A stretch of DNA of 64,000 nucleotides. Source: Haemophilus parainfluenzae (GTDB taxonomy: Bacteria > Pseudomonadota > Gammaproteobacteria > Enterobacterales > Pasteurellaceae). Within the stretch, counting starts at the first letter, position 1, and every line of letters starts with the position of its first letter. The DNA lies in contig NZ_CP063110.1 in assembly GCF_014931275.1 (NCBI RefSeq), positions 721,001 to 785,000 on the forward strand, written 5' to 3'. Both the position numbers and the translations under genes were made by a program. Below the pieces are notes generated by a model that saw nothing but the letters and a program-made list of their open reading frames with translations, made no database searches and had not been told where the DNA came from. Positions 10,541 through 21,849 of this stretch are shown here, piece after piece.

Positions 10541-11485
10541 ATGGAAAAATATAAAGTGTTTTTAGGTAGTGAGATTGCTAAAACCTATGATGAAGCTAAG
10601 AATTTTACTCTGGCTAGAGTAGATGAATATACTGAATTTAATCATAAAGAATTGTTTTCAACGTTAGCTCCTATAGATAATTTTACAGGTAATGTTTTTT
10701 CTTTAATTCATTATTTAAATGATTTCCATCGTGCATTAGCCTCTAAGTATTTATTAGAAAATAATATTTCAGGATTTAAAGAAAATGCTTCTATTGCTGG
10801 TTTCTTGGGGATTCTGTCTAAATATGATTTTCAATGGGCGTACAACGGAATTAATACAAATTTCTTTTTTATGAGTTTGCTTTCAGATAATCAAAAGTTA
10901 ATTGATTATTTAATTAAACATCGTGATGAAATTGTCGATATTTCAGTTCCCTATAAACGAACAGATACCAGACCTTTTTTTAATGCGAACACTTTATTGG
11001 CGTTAAGTGGCGATTGGCAATTATTAAAAGAGCGCGCACTCACGTTCTTAAATGATGAGAAAAAAGCCCGTAGCGATTTAAAGCGCATTCCTGATCATGA
11101 ATTTTATGTGGCATTAGCAGATAAAAATATAAAAGGAATGAAAGAGGCTTTAGATAAATTACTCGAACTTAAGCTTGCTAAACGAGCAGCAAAAGACACA
11201 CTTTTACATTTTGATTTTTACTTGCAACCGCAAGTTTTAATGTATGCCAAAATCGCAGCAATCCACGGTTTTGATTTGGGTATTGATAGTCCTATAGCGC
11301 CAAAAGAATTGATTGATATAAATCCATTAGCAGAATATAAAATTCCTTATGATTTTATGAAATCATTTGATTTTGATGCGCCCCATCAAGTTTGGGTAAA
11401 TTATGTCAAACAAAGAATGGAAGAAGCGAAGCAAAAGAAAGTTAAAAATAAAAAAGGATTTTGGGCTTCGCTGTTTGGTAGATAA
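10541..11485 (+). CDS. Imm49-like immunity protein (tentative)
   Basis: This is a 314-residue protein with mainly helical, charged sequence and no signal peptide. The segment around residues 149-215, with LLALSGDWQLLKERA and then IPDHEFYVALADKNIKGM, resembles the Imm49 family, predicted immunity proteins of polymorphic toxin systems; I cannot confirm this without a profile search. I chose the ATG at 10541 (AGG 5 bases upstream) over a TTG three bases earlier. Base composition is clearly more AT-rich than the surrounding housekeeping genes, which suggests acquisition. No toxin gene is adjacent. It ends KKKVKNKKGFWASLFGR, a very basic tail. It converges on glpK. Confidence 0.7.
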   Translation: MEKYKVFLGSEIAKTYDEAKNFTLARVDEYTEFNHKELFSTLAPIDNFTGNVFSLIHYLNDFHRALASKYLLENNISGFKENASIAGFLGILSKYDFQWAYNGINTNFFFMSLLSDNQKLIDYLIKHRDEIVDISVPYKRTDTRPFFNANTLLALSGDWQLLKERALTFLNDEKKARSDLKRIPDHEFYVALADKNIKGMKEALDKLLELKLAKRAAKDTLLHFDFYLQPQVLMYAKIAAIHGFDLGIDSPIAPKELIDINPLAEYKIPYDFMKSFDFDAPHQVWVNYVKQRMEEAKQKKVKNKKGFWASLFGR

Positions 11486-11501
11486 GTCGGGAATAAGCAT
11501 T

Positions 11502-11541
11502 AAAGTGCAGTCAAAAACACAAGCGATTTTGACCGCACTTT
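11502..11541. terminator. Bidirectional terminator from an uptake-sequence pair with one mismatch
   Basis: AAAGTGCAGTCAAAA (11502-11516) pairs with TTTTGACCGCACTTT (11527-11541) at 14 of 15 positions. It sits between the convergent Imm49-like gene and glpK. The left copy has CAG as in the hairpin at 361. Confidence 0.8.
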
Positions 11542-11559
11542 ATTATTGGCTAGAAGGGA

Positions 11560-13071
11560 TTATTCCGCGTCTTCTTTTGCCCATTCTAATGAGCGTTTAA
11601 CCGCTTTTTTCCAACCTTTATAACGACGTTCACGTTTTTCTTCATCATTATCTGGTGTGAAGGTACGTTCTACACGGGCTTTGTCGTGAAGCTCATCTAA
11701 ATCTTTCCAGAAACCAACGGCAAGACCAGCAAGATAAGCCGCACCAAGTGCAGTCACTTCTTTCACCACTGGACGTTCTACGTTCACATCTAAAATATCT
11801 GCTTGGAATTGCATTAAGAAGTTATTGTTGGTTGCGCCACCATCGACACGTAAATATTGTAAACGTTGACCTGAGTCAGATTGCATTGCTTCTAATACAT
11901 CACGAGTTTGGTAAGCAATGGATTCAAGGGTTGCACGTACGATGTGGTTACGGTTAGAGCCACGGGAAAGACCGAAAATTGCACCGCGTGCATACGGATC
12001 CCAATATGGAGCACCTAAACCGGTAAAGGCAGGAACAACATATACCCCGTTGCTATCAGAGACTTTTTGTGCGAAGTATTCAGAGTCGTGGCTATCATGA
12101 ACGATTTTGAGTTCATCACGTAACCATTGGATTGAAGCGCCAGCAATAAATACAGAACCTTCAAGGGCATATTCAGGTTCGCCTTTAGCGTTACAAGCGA
12201 TGGTGGTTAATAGACCATTTTTAGAGGTAATGGCTTTATCACCGGTGTGAAGCAACATAAAGCAACCTGTACCATAGGTATTTTTCGCTTGGCCTGCGCG
12301 TGTGCATAGATGGCCGTAAAGTGCCGCTTGTTGGTCACCCGCAATACCCGCAACAGGAATACGTACGCCGCCTTTACCCCCGATGTTGGTTTGACCATAC
12401 ACTTCGGACGAATTGCGTACTTCAGGTAGCATAGAGCGTGGAATATTTAATAATTCCAACATTTTGTCATCCCATTTTTTCGTATGGATGTTAAATAACA
12501 TGGTACGGGATGCGTTGGTGTAATCCGTTACGTGCACACGGCCTTGGGTTAATTTCCATACAAGCCAGGTATCTACGGTACCAAATAGAAGTTCACCGCG
12601 TTCCGCTTTTTCACGCGCGCCTTCTACATTGTCTAAAATCCATTTCACTTTTGTACCCGAGAAATAGGGGTCCACCACTAAACCTGTGGTGTTGCGGATA
12701 TAGTCTTCATGACCATCCGCTTTAAGTTTGTCTGTAATATCTGCAGTACGACGACATTGCCACACAATCGCGTTATAAACCGGTGTGCCGGTTTCTTTTT
12801 CCCACACAATGGTGGTTTCACGTTGGTTAGTAATACCAATTGCCGCGATTTCGTCAGAGGTAATGCCTGCTTTTGCAACGACTTCGTTTAATGTTGAACT
12901 TTGTGTTGCCCAAATTTCCATTGGATTATGTTCCACCCAGCCTGCGCGTGGATAAATTTGTGTAAATTCACGTTGGGCGATTTCGACAACATTCGCATTG
13001 TGATCTAATAATACTGCACGAGAACTTGTGGTACCTTGGTCCAAAGCGATGATGTATTTTTTGTCTGTCAT
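11560..13071 (-). CDS. glpK: Glycerol kinase
   Basis: This 503-residue FGGY-family kinase phosphorylates glycerol to sn-glycerol-3-phosphate with ATP. The N terminus [19 protein letters not shown] is characteristic, with the phosphate loop DQGTTSSR at residues 11-18. Later segments such as [12 protein letters not shown] and GLGAPYWDP match the family. The frame extends 11 codons further up, but the ATG at 13071 has AAGGAA at good distance and matches the usual start. It diverges from glpF, its partner facilitator, across a 372-base region with CRP-type sites. Confidence 0.97.
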   Translation of the reverse strand: MTDKKYIIALDQGTTSSRAVLLDHNANVVEIAQREFTQIYPRAGWVEHNPMEIWATQSSTLNEVVAKAGITSDEIAAIGITNQRETTIVWEKETGTPVYNAIVWQCRRTADITDKLKADGHEDYIRNTTGLVVDPYFSGTKVKWILDNVEGAREKAERGELLFGTVDTWLVWKLTQGRVHVTDYTNASRTMLFNIHTKKWDDKMLELLNIPRSMLPEVRNSSEVYGQTNIGGKGGVRIPVAGIAGDQQAALYGHLCTRAGQAKNTYGTGCFMLLHTGDKAITSKNGLLTTIACNAKGEPEYALEGSVFIAGASIQWLRDELKIVHDSHDSEYFAQKVSDSNGVYVVPAFTGLGAPYWDPYARGAIFGLSRGSNRNHIVRATLESIAYQTRDVLEAMQSDSGQRLQYLRVDGGATNNNFLMQFQADILDVNVERPVVKEVTALGAAYLAGLAVGFWKDLDELHDKARVERTFTPDNDEEKRERRYKGWKKAVKRSLEWAKEDAE

Positions 13072-13197
13072 GGTTCTATTCCTTAGAGTGCTTGGCACTC
13101 TCATTAAATGAATGAAGAAATTTTGAGCTTAAACGAACAAATTGCGAGCCTAACTTAATTGAATTCGAACTTAATTGGAATAAGCAATGTTTGGTTT

Positions 13198-13213
13198 TGT
13201 GATGGGGGTCACA
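13198..13213. promoter_or_regulatory. CRP-binding site (perfect core)
   Basis: TGTGA, then six bases, then TCACA: an exact match to both halves of the CRP core. It is nearer glpK (127 bases from its start) than glpF. Confidence 0.75.
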
Positions 13214-13261
13214 GATTTTTTTATTAAAATATGTAAACGATTGCGTTAACGCACAAAATAA

Positions 13262-13277
13262 TGTGATCTTTGTCGCA
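13262..13277. promoter_or_regulatory. Second CRP-binding site
   Basis: TGTGA, six bases (TCTTTG), then TCGCA: one mismatch to the CRP core. It lies 64 bases from the first site (about six helical turns) and 167 bases before glpF. The TCGCA half is a CRP-S-like half, but the TGTGA half makes ordinary CRP binding more likely. Confidence 0.6.
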
Positions 13278-13443
13278 TTTTTAGAAAATAGATCGATTTT
13301 ATCTATTGAATTAATTGGTTAAAACTAGATAATGGCGCCACTCACTTTGAGTATCTCAATATTTGATCAAACAACGAAACGAATTGCAAATCAAGATTTC
13401 TTTAATGAAATCATTAAGTTAATCATTATTTGGAGATTCTCTT

Positions 13444-14187
13444 ATGAATGTCTATTTTGCAGAATTTTTTGGCACAGCACTCTTAATCCTGTTAGGTAAC
13501 GGTGTGGTAGCCAACGTATGTTTAAATAAAACGAAAGGGCAAAGTTCTGGTTGGATTGTGATTACTACCGCGTGGGCATTTGCGGTGTATGTGGCCGTTG
13601 TTGTGACAGGTCCTTACAGTGGGGCACACTTAAATCCTGCGGTAACACTTGGTGTGGCAATGAAAGGCGCATTTGCTTGGGAATTGGTACCAGGCTACAT
13701 CGCGGCACAAGTAGTGGGCGGCATGGTAGGTGCGTTGTTGGTTTACATTATGTATAAAGATCACTTTGCAGCGACCGAAGAAGAGGGCTTAAAACGCGCT
13801 TGTTTCTGTACTGAACCAGCAATTCGTAACTATCCAATCAACTTAGTGAACGAAATCGTTGGCACCTTCGTACTTGTCTTCGTAATTTTCTATCTTGCAG
13901 GGGCAAACATCACTTTACCTGGCACGGCAGAGAGCACGCCAATTGGTTTAGGCTCTATCGGAGCATTACCAGTAGCGATTCTAGTTTGGGCAATTGGTTT
14001 GAGCTTAGGTGGCACAACCGGTTATGCGATCAACCCAGCTCGAGATCTTGGTCCACGCTTAACCTTAGGTCTCTTCCTTGGTGGTACATTAAAAACTAAA
14101 GCTGACTGGGGATACAGTTGGGTTCCAGTTGTGGGGCCATTCATCGGTGCGGCTTTAGCAGCAGTATTCTATAATGCTATTATGTAA
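13444..14187 (+). CDS. glpF: Glycerol uptake facilitator (aquaglyceroporin)
   Basis: This 247-residue MIP-family channel passively admits glycerol through the inner membrane; GlpK then traps it as glycerol-3-phosphate. Both half-helix NPA motifs are present: HLNPAVTLG near residue 64 and AINPARDLGPR near residue 199, the latter with the aspartate and arginine typical of glycerol channels. Six membrane helices are evident. The ATG is preceded by TTTGGAGATTCTCTT with GGAG at good distance. Confidence 0.97.
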   Translation: MNVYFAEFFGTALLILLGNGVVANVCLNKTKGQSSGWIVITTAWAFAVYVAVVVTGPYSGAHLNPAVTLGVAMKGAFAWELVPGYIAAQVVGGMVGALLVYIMYKDHFAATEEEGLKRACFCTEPAIRNYPINLVNEIVGTFVLVFVIFYLAGANITLPGTAESTPIGLGSIGALPVAILVWAIGLSLGGTTGYAINPARDLGPRLTLGLFLGGTLKTKADWGYSWVPVVGPFIGAALAAVFYNAIM

Positions 14188-14200
14188 TTTATTCAAATAG

Positions 14201-14245
14201 AAAGAGCAGTCAAAATTCATGATATTTTTTGACTGCTCTTTTTAT
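14201..14245. terminator. Bidirectional terminator, uptake-like variant (AGAGCAGTC arms)
   Basis: AAAGAGCAGTCAAAA (14201-14215) pairs perfectly over 15 bp with TTTTGACTGCTCTTT (14227-14241), then TTTATATTT. It lies between convergent glpF and the cystine-transport ATPase gene. The core differs at two positions from the uptake sequence, both compensated in the other arm. Confidence 0.88.
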
Positions 14246-14258
14246 ATTTAATCCGGGA

Positions 14259-15029
14259 TTAAATACAATAATCGTTTAATCCTGCAGGCATTTTAGCTTG
14301 CAATAAGAACTGCTTTGTACGTTCTTGTTGAGGGCGGCTGAAGAAGTTTGCCGCTGTATTTTGTTCAACAACTTGACCATTTTCCATAAGAATCACGCGA
14401 TCTGCTACGTCTTTGGCAAAGTTCAACTCATGGGTGACGATAATCATAGTCCAACCTTCTTGTGCGAGCATTTTGAGTGCCTGTAACACTTCACCAACAA
14501 GTTCTGGGTCGAGAGCAGAAGTGGGCTCATCTAACAAGATAATATCGGGTTTAACAGCTAAAGCTCGGGCGATCCCGACACGTTGCTGTTGACCACCAGA
14601 CAGTTGAGAGGGATATAAATCCGCTTTTGCTTTTAAACCAACTTTTTCCAATAATGCTAAGGCTTTTTCACGTGCAGTCTCTTTCGGTTGTTTTTGCACA
14701 ACCACCATGCCCTCCATCACATTTTCGAGTGCAGTGCGATGGGGAAATAGATTGTATTGTTGGAACACCATTGAGGAACGTCGACGCAATTTTAGTTCAT
14801 CGGATTTACTGATCTTTTTGCCGAAATCAATAGTTAAGCTTCCATCAGTAAATGCTAATACCCCTTTTTCCGGGCGTTCGAGTAAATTTAAACAGCGTAA
14901 AAAGGTCGTTTTGCCTGAACCTGACGGACCTAGAATGGCAACAACTTCACCTTTATTAATTTCAAAATCAATGCCTTTTAATACATGGTGGCCATTAAAA
15001 CTTTTCTGAATATTCGTGACTTTTAACAT
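14259..15029 (-). CDS. Amino-acid (probably L-cystine) ABC transporter ATPase
   Basis: This 256-residue ABC ATPase of the polar amino-acid uptake class has the Walker A motif GPSGSGKTT near residue 34, the signature LSGGQQQRVGIARAL, and the Walker B IILLDEPTSALD. It powers import by the permease and binding protein encoded upstream. It is the last gene of the cysK-cystine transport run, 9 bases after the permease gene. Cystine specificity is inferred from similarity to the TcyN (YecC) type and from the cysK neighbour; other polar amino acids are possible. Confidence 0.88.
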   Translation of the reverse strand: MLKVTNIQKSFNGHHVLKGIDFEINKGEVVAILGPSGSGKTTFLRCLNLLERPEKGVLAFTDGSLTIDFGKKISKSDELKLRRRSSMVFQQYNLFPHRTALENVMEGMVVVQKQPKETAREKALALLEKVGLKAKADLYPSQLSGGQQQRVGIARALAVKPDIILLDEPTSALDPELVGEVLQALKMLAQEGWTMIIVTHELNFAKDVADRVILMENGQVVEQNTAANFFSRPQQERTKQFLLQAKMPAGLNDYCI

Positions 15030-15038
15030 AACCAGTCC

Positions 15039-15755
15039 TTATAAATGGCGAGAAAGGTGTTTTTCTAGACGGGTTTGTCCCATCGACAGCACAAAACAGA
15101 ATACCCAATAAATGAGAGCCGCTTCACTATAAATTAAAATAAATTCGTAGTTTTCAGCTGTGATGTTTTGCGCCACACGGAATAATTCAGCGATCCAAAC
15201 GAGTGAAGCAAGAGACGTATCTTTCACTGTGCTAATGAATGTGTTTGATAGCGAAGGGACGGAAATACGTAAAGCTTGCGGCATAATGGTACGCACGAAA
15301 GCTTGTGTGTAATTCATGCCTATTGCATAAGAGGCTTCCCATTGACCTTTAGGAATAGCAAGAATAGAGGCTCTCACTGTTTCTGCTGCATAAGCACCAA
15401 TATTAATGGAGAATGCAATAATTGCAGTTGGGAAAGGCTCCAGTTTGATGCCAACTTCAGGTAAACCGTAGAAAATAATGAAGATCTGCACCAACATTGG
15501 CGTGCCACGAATAATTGAAATATAAGTGCGGCAAATGCCCTGCAGAATTTTGGTCATTAAATTGGGATGCGGTAGTGTGCAAATCACAGCCACGATAACC
15601 GCAATGAATAAACCGCAAAAGAAGGAAATGACCGCCAGGGGAATCGTATATAAAATTGCCCCTTCCATCATAGGCCAAAACGAGCTGATTACATAATCAG
15701 CTCGTTCTGTGGTCATAAATGGAAGGCTTGCTAACCAATTATTGAGTAATGTCAT
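15039..15755 (-). CDS. Amino-acid (probably L-cystine) ABC transporter permease
   Basis: This 238-residue inner-membrane permease of the HisM/TcyL type has about five membrane helices and an EAA-loop segment around [27 protein letters not shown]. The ATG at 15755 is preferred; TTG and GTG codons directly upstream are in frame. The start overlaps the 3' end of the binding-protein gene by 17 bases, which suggests coupled translation. Confidence 0.88.
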   Translation of the reverse strand: MTLLNNWLASLPFMTTERADYVISSFWPMMEGAILYTIPLAVISFFCGLFIAVIVAVICTLPHPNLMTKILQGICRTYISIIRGTPMLVQIFIIFYGLPEVGIKLEPFPTAIIAFSINIGAYAAETVRASILAIPKGQWEASYAIGMNYTQAFVRTIMPQALRISVPSLSNTFISTVKDTSLASLVWIAELFRVAQNITAENYEFILIYSEAALIYWVFCFVLSMGQTRLEKHLSRHL

Positions 15756-16512
15756 CACCAAACCATTTGATTGAAATTTGTTTTAAAGTTCCGTCTTTGC
15801 GTAGTTCTTCAAGTGCTTGGTTCACTTTTGCAATAAGCGGTTCTTCACCTTTCAAGAAAGCAAAACCAGTTGGGATTTTTTTATCACTTTCTACAGCAAT
15901 TTTTAAGCCTGAGTTAGGTTGTTTTTTGAAGTAATCTAATACTGCAAGCTTATCGTTTACTGTTGCATCAACACGACCTTGTTTTACCGCCTCAAGGTTT
16001 TGAGCCAAGCTATCTACAGTCACGATGATTGCACCATTATCACGCGCATCTTTGCTCCAGTTACTAGTTGCAGATTGTGCTGATTTTTTACCTTTTAAAT
16101 CTGGGAATGATTTAATGCTATCGTTATCGGCTTTAGTCACGATTACGCCAGCAGAGTAGTTATAAGGTGCACTGTAATCATATTTTTTTAAACGTTCTGG
16201 GCTTGGATTAGTTTGGTTCGCAATAACATCAAAGCGTTTAGCGTTCAAACCTGCATACATGCCATCCCAAGCGGTTTCTTTAAATTCGACTTTCCAACCT
16301 AATTTTTGCGCAACTTTTTCGATAATTTCCACATCAAAACCAGTTAACTTGCCATCTTTGTCGTGGAAAGTAAATGGTGCGTAAGTGCCCTCAGTACCGA
16401 CTAATAAGGTTTTAGTTTGTTCAACGCGATCAGCAATTTCACCGGCGTTAGCAAAAGTAGAAAGGGCTAATCCTGCTGCTAAAAGTGCGGTACTAAAAAA
16501 TGATTTTTTCAT
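15739..16512 (-). CDS. Periplasmic L-cystine-binding protein (SBP family 3)
   Basis: This 257-residue precursor has a classic signal peptide ([21 protein letters not shown], cleavage after ANA near residue 23). The mature part begins with a family 3 solute-binding protein fold: [25 protein letters not shown] and later [20 protein letters not shown]. It is most like cystine-binding TcyJ/FliY proteins. An uptake core (16483-16491) lies inside the signal-peptide codons, where it encodes the STAL stretch. It lies 48 bases downstream of cysK on the same strand. Confidence 0.9.
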   Translation of the reverse strand: MKKSFFSTALLAAGLALSTFANAGEIADRVEQTKTLLVGTEGTYAPFTFHDKDGKLTGFDVEIIEKVAQKLGWKVEFKETAWDGMYAGLNAKRFDVIANQTNPSPERLKKYDYSAPYNYSAGVIVTKADNDSIKSFPDLKGKKSAQSATSNWSKDARDNGAIIVTVDSLAQNLEAVKQGRVDATVNDKLAVLDYFKKQPNSGLKIAVESDKKIPTGFAFLKGEEPLIAKVNQALEELRKDGTLKQISIKWFGDDITQ

Positions 16513-16560
16513 AAGTGTTCCTTTATTTACATCTAAAAGTGAAATAGCGAGGCTTAATCA

Positions 16561-17511
16561 CTAAGCCTCAATTCCTTCAAATAACGCCGTACTTAAATAA
16601 CGTTCTGATGCAGAAGGTAAGATCACGACGATTAATTTATCTTGGAATTCTGGTAGTTTTGCTAAGCGGTCAGCCGCTGCCACAGCCGCACCAGAAGAAA
16701 TACCCGCAAGAATACCTTCTTCAGCCATTAAGCGACGAGCGGTCGCAATTGCAGTATCGCTATCTACAGTTTCCACGCGATCAATTAATGATAAATCTAA
16801 GTTTTTCGGAATGAAGCCAGCACCGATACCTTGAATTTTGTGTGGACCTGGTTTCACTTCTTGGCCAGCAAGGGTTTGACTGATAACAGGCGATTCTGTG
16901 GGTTCAACCGCTACAGAAGTAATTTTTTTACCGTGATCTAATTTGATTGCACGAGAAATACCGGTAATTGTACCGCCGGTACCCACACCTGCAACCACCA
17001 CATCGACTTTACCTTCCGTATCTTTCCAGATTTCTTCACCGGTAGTTTGACGGTGGATGTCTGGGTTAGCCGGGTTTTCAAATTGTTTTAGCATCACATA
17101 ATGATTTGGATTAGACGCCACAATTTCTTCTGCTTTAGCGATCGCACCTTTCATCCCTTTTGAGCCTTCAGTGAGCACAAGATTCACGCCTAAACCACGT
17201 AATAAACGTTTACGTTCAAGACTCATGGTTTCAGGCATGGTTAAGGTGATTTTGTAACCGCGCGCAGCTGCTACATAAGCTAAAGCAATACCGGTGTTAC
17301 CGCTGGTTGCATCTACAATTTCTTTACCCGCTGTTAAAATACCGTCTTTTTCCGCTTGCCAAATCATGTTGGCACCAATACGGCATTTCACGCTAAAGCT
17401 TGGGTTACGACCTTCAATTTTTACAACAACGTTACCATTGTGTCCGAAATGTTTTAAACGAACTAATGGCGTATTACCGATTGAGTATGAGTTATCTGCA
17501 TAAATTGTCAT
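16561..17511 (-). CDS. cysK: Cysteine synthase A (O-acetylserine sulfhydrylase)
   Basis: This 316-residue PLP enzyme makes cysteine from O-acetylserine and sulfide. The PLP lysine lies in the [13 protein letters not shown] segment (Lys42), the substrate loop is TSGNTG, and the phosphate-binding glycine-rich loop is [10 protein letters not shown]. The C terminus ends EGIEA, lacking the usual E. coli tail. It is followed by the cystine transporter genes and preceded by cysZ on the same strand, giving a coherent cysteine-acquisition group. Confidence 0.96.
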   Translation of the reverse strand: MTIYADNSYSIGNTPLVRLKHFGHNGNVVVKIEGRNPSFSVKCRIGANMIWQAEKDGILTAGKEIVDATSGNTGIALAYVAAARGYKITLTMPETMSLERKRLLRGLGVNLVLTEGSKGMKGAIAKAEEIVASNPNHYVMLKQFENPANPDIHRQTTGEEIWKDTEGKVDVVVAGVGTGGTITGISRAIKLDHGKKITSVAVEPTESPVISQTLAGQEVKPGPHKIQGIGAGFIPKNLDLSLIDRVETVDSDTAIATARRLMAEEGILAGISSGAAVAAADRLAKLPEFQDKLIVVILPSASERYLSTALFEGIEA

Positions 17512-17611
17512 CTTACTGTCCTTTTATATTTGGGAATTATTTGATGCAATAGTTATAACACCAGCTTTTAAATTCAAAAAATAGTTAATAGCTATATTTT
17601 ATAACTAAATG
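17512..17611 (-). promoter_or_regulatory. cysK upstream region with repeated ATAACTA elements
   Basis: On the minus strand this AT-rich 100-base gap carries AGTTATA and TTATAACTA elements and the palindrome ATAGCTAT. A LysR-type regulator such as CysB is an obvious candidate, but the match is not specific enough to assign. Confidence 0.3.
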
Positions 17612-18460
17612 CTATTTATTCACGATGCTGTTTCCCGAAGGCTTAATTTCCGTACTTGTGGAGCGTGTCACAATTTGTGTTGAACCTGAAGTGCGGTCAA
17701 AATTCATATCAAATTTTAATTGTGAGCGATAATTTTCCACCCACATTACGGTCGCACCACAGACTGCAACGGGAATAACGACTAAATTCACAATCGGTAA
17801 TGCGGTACAAAGGGTGATTAATGCTCCAAATGTCAGGCTTTGTGTGCGTCTTTCGCCTAATGCATTTTTCATGATGCCAAAGGAAATCTTGTGGTTATCA
17901 AACGGATAGTCACAATATTGAATTGCCATCATCCAACAGGTAAATAAGAATGTCAGCACAGGAATAATGGTTTGTCCGATAACAGGGATAAAACTTAATA
18001 AGAACAAGCCTACAAATTTCGGTAAGCTGTACCATAGTTTTTGCCATTCACGATTTAGCATACGTGGCACATCTTTCATAATTTCGGCAAAACCATCATC
18101 GTTAACGGCTTCTCCAGTCAGCATTTTTTCAACTTTTTCTGCTAACAATCCATTAAACGGTGCGGCAATAAAGCCTGAAAGTGTTGTAAAGGCAAAATAG
18201 AAAAATAAGAGAATTGAGCCAATAGACAACACAAGCAAAATCACGCTTAAAAAGCTTAGCCAATCTGGAATAAAGCTCATCACCCAGTCAATCATCGTGG
18301 AGATTTGTGAAACGAATAGCCAGAATAAGCCTGTAAGTAGAACGACGTTAAGTAAAATTGGCATAATCACAAAACGGCGTAGGCCTTTTTGCGTAATAAA
18401 ATGCCAACCCATTACGAAATGATTGAAAGCAGATTTTATTTCATTTTGATCGATCATCAT
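17612..18460 (-). CDS. cysZ: Sulfate transporter CysZ
   Basis: This 282-residue membrane protein has about four long hydrophobic segments and the family region [17 protein letters not shown]. CysZ proteins take up sulfate in a proton-dependent way and feed assimilatory sulfate reduction. The C-terminal tail is polar and longer than in the E. coli protein and contains an uptake core (17689-17697). The first of two adjacent ATG codons has AAAGGAA just upstream. cysK follows on the same strand; zipA diverges. Confidence 0.92.
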   Translation of the reverse strand: MMIDQNEIKSAFNHFVMGWHFITQKGLRRFVIMPILLNVVLLTGLFWLFVSQISTMIDWVMSFIPDWLSFLSVILLVLSIGSILLFFYFAFTTLSGFIAAPFNGLLAEKVEKMLTGEAVNDDGFAEIMKDVPRMLNREWQKLWYSLPKFVGLFLLSFIPVIGQTIIPVLTFLFTCWMMAIQYCDYPFDNHKISFGIMKNALGERRTQSLTFGALITLCTALPIVNLVVIPVAVCGATVMWVENYRSQLKFDMNFDRTSGSTQIVTRSTSTEIKPSGNSIVNK

Positions 18461-18627
18461 TGTTCCTTTAAATTGAAAAGTAAAAAATACAAAATATCAC
18501 AGAAAGACAATATTTTTTGAGAAAAATTCCATCTCATCCCTTTTAATCTCTTGTTTGCTTTCCTATTTTTTCACCTGTGGAAATGTGATAGGATTAGCAA
18601 AAATCATTGCGTTAAGGAGCAACAAAA

Positions 18628-19662
18628 ATGGACTTAAATACCATTTTGATTATTTTAGGGGTAATTGCTTTAATTGCCTTAGTGGTACACGGATTATGGT
18701 CAAATCGCCGTGAGAAATCAAAATATTTTAAAAGCGCGAACACATTTAACCGCACTTCTAAAAACGGTGAGGTCAATCCTTTTTCGCAAGCTGCTGATCC
18801 TAATGCGGATATTCGTTTAACACATCGTGCTCAAGCGGCGCAGCCTGTACAACAGCATGTTCAACCTAAAGTAGCACCGCAGGCGACAAGCCAACAGCAA
18901 TTTAATTTTGATGAGCAGCGCGTTCAAGTGGATGCGCGTCAAATAGAAAAAAGCGTGGACGATATTAAAATCTCCTTACCAAATCAGCCGGTTTATGAGA
19001 TGAATACAACGCAACCTGCTCCTGCGCCAAAAACTGAGCCAGTGGTTTATCCTGAAACGAATGTACAGCCGAAACCAAGTGTAGCAGAAATGACAATCGA
19101 AGAACTAGAAGCACAAAGCAATGATTTTGACGGTGTGAATTCTTCCTCGCCTGAACTGCGTGAGCAATTAGCTGAGATGTCATTAAATCCAACTCAAGAA
19201 CCTGTTCATGAGAACGTGCATTTTAACTACCACGAACCGGTAGAGGTTGAAAAACCAAAACAAACCACGGGTTTTGTTCAACTTTATGTGATTTCAAATC
19301 AAAATCGTGAATTCTATGGTCCACAATTATCTCAATCTTTAGAAAACCTCGGTTTCATTTTTGGCGAGCGTCAAATGTATCACCGCCATTTTGATTTAAG
19401 TGTGGCAAGCCCGGTGTTATTTAGCGTGGCAAACATTGAACAACCAGGTACGTTTGATTATTACAATATGGCCGAGTTTTCAACCATGGGTGTAGTGCTC
19501 TTTATGCAGTTGCCATCTCCAGGTAATAATTTGGCTAACTTACGTATGATGATTCGCGCAGCGAAAACCATCGCAGAAGATTTAGGTGGTGTGGTATTGA
19601 CTGATCAGCAAGAGATTTTTGATGATGTAGCTGAGCAAGATTATTTATCTCGCATCGCATAA
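18628..19662 (+). CDS. zipA: Cell division protein ZipA
   Basis: This 344-residue protein has the ZipA plan: an N-terminal membrane anchor (residues about 4-25, LNTILIILGVIALIALVVHG) without a cleaved signal, a charged stretch, a Gln/Pro-rich linker (about 50-210), and a C-terminal FtsZ-binding domain beginning TGFVQLYVISNQN. It tethers FtsZ to the inner membrane and supports septal ring assembly. SD AAGGAG precedes the start. The zipA-ligA-cysZ-cysK neighbourhood is shared with H. influenzae and, in part, E. coli. Confidence 0.95.
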   Translation: MDLNTILIILGVIALIALVVHGLWSNRREKSKYFKSANTFNRTSKNGEVNPFSQAADPNADIRLTHRAQAAQPVQQHVQPKVAPQATSQQQFNFDEQRVQVDARQIEKSVDDIKISLPNQPVYEMNTTQPAPAPKTEPVVYPETNVQPKPSVAEMTIEELEAQSNDFDGVNSSSPELREQLAEMSLNPTQEPVHENVHFNYHEPVEVEKPKQTTGFVQLYVISNQNREFYGPQLSQSLENLGFIFGERQMYHRHFDLSVASPVLFSVANIEQPGTFDYYNMAEFSTMGVVLFMQLPSPGNNLANLRMMIRAAKTIAEDLGGVVLTDQQEIFDDVAEQDYLSRIA

Positions 19663-21747
<2,085 letters not shown>

Positions 21748-21776
21748 CCGTCTCAATCGAAAAAAAAACTAAAAAA

Positions 21777-21816
21777 ATGACCGCACTTCATCTCATCTCA
21801 AGATTAAGTGCGGTTT
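21777..21816. terminator. Bidirectional uptake-sequence-pair terminator
   Basis: ACCGCACTT (21780-21788) pairs with AAGTGCGGT (21806-21814) around a 17-base loop. Read on the minus strand it is followed by CATTTTTTT, a good T tract for the coiled-coil gene; on the plus strand it follows ligA. Confidence 0.75.
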
Positions 21817-21849
21817 AACTTTTCTTCTTAATAAACGATAGCGGACATT

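Larger units (their letters stand above)
13072..13443. promoter_or_regulatory. glpK-glpF divergent control region
   Basis: No gene is seen in these 372 bases. They hold two CRP-type sites (13198-13213 and 13262-13277), a perfect 12-bp palindrome TGCGTTAACGCA (13242-13253) of unknown meaning, and an ACGAACA element near 13132 resembling one half of an E. coli GlpR operator. The arrangement suggests catabolite-controlled expression of both genes. Confidence 0.6.

Noticed and set aside
13262-13277. Reading the second glp CRP site as a competence CRP-S site
   Set aside because: Only one half is TCGCA; the other is TGTGA as in ordinary CRP sites, and glp genes are not known competence genes.
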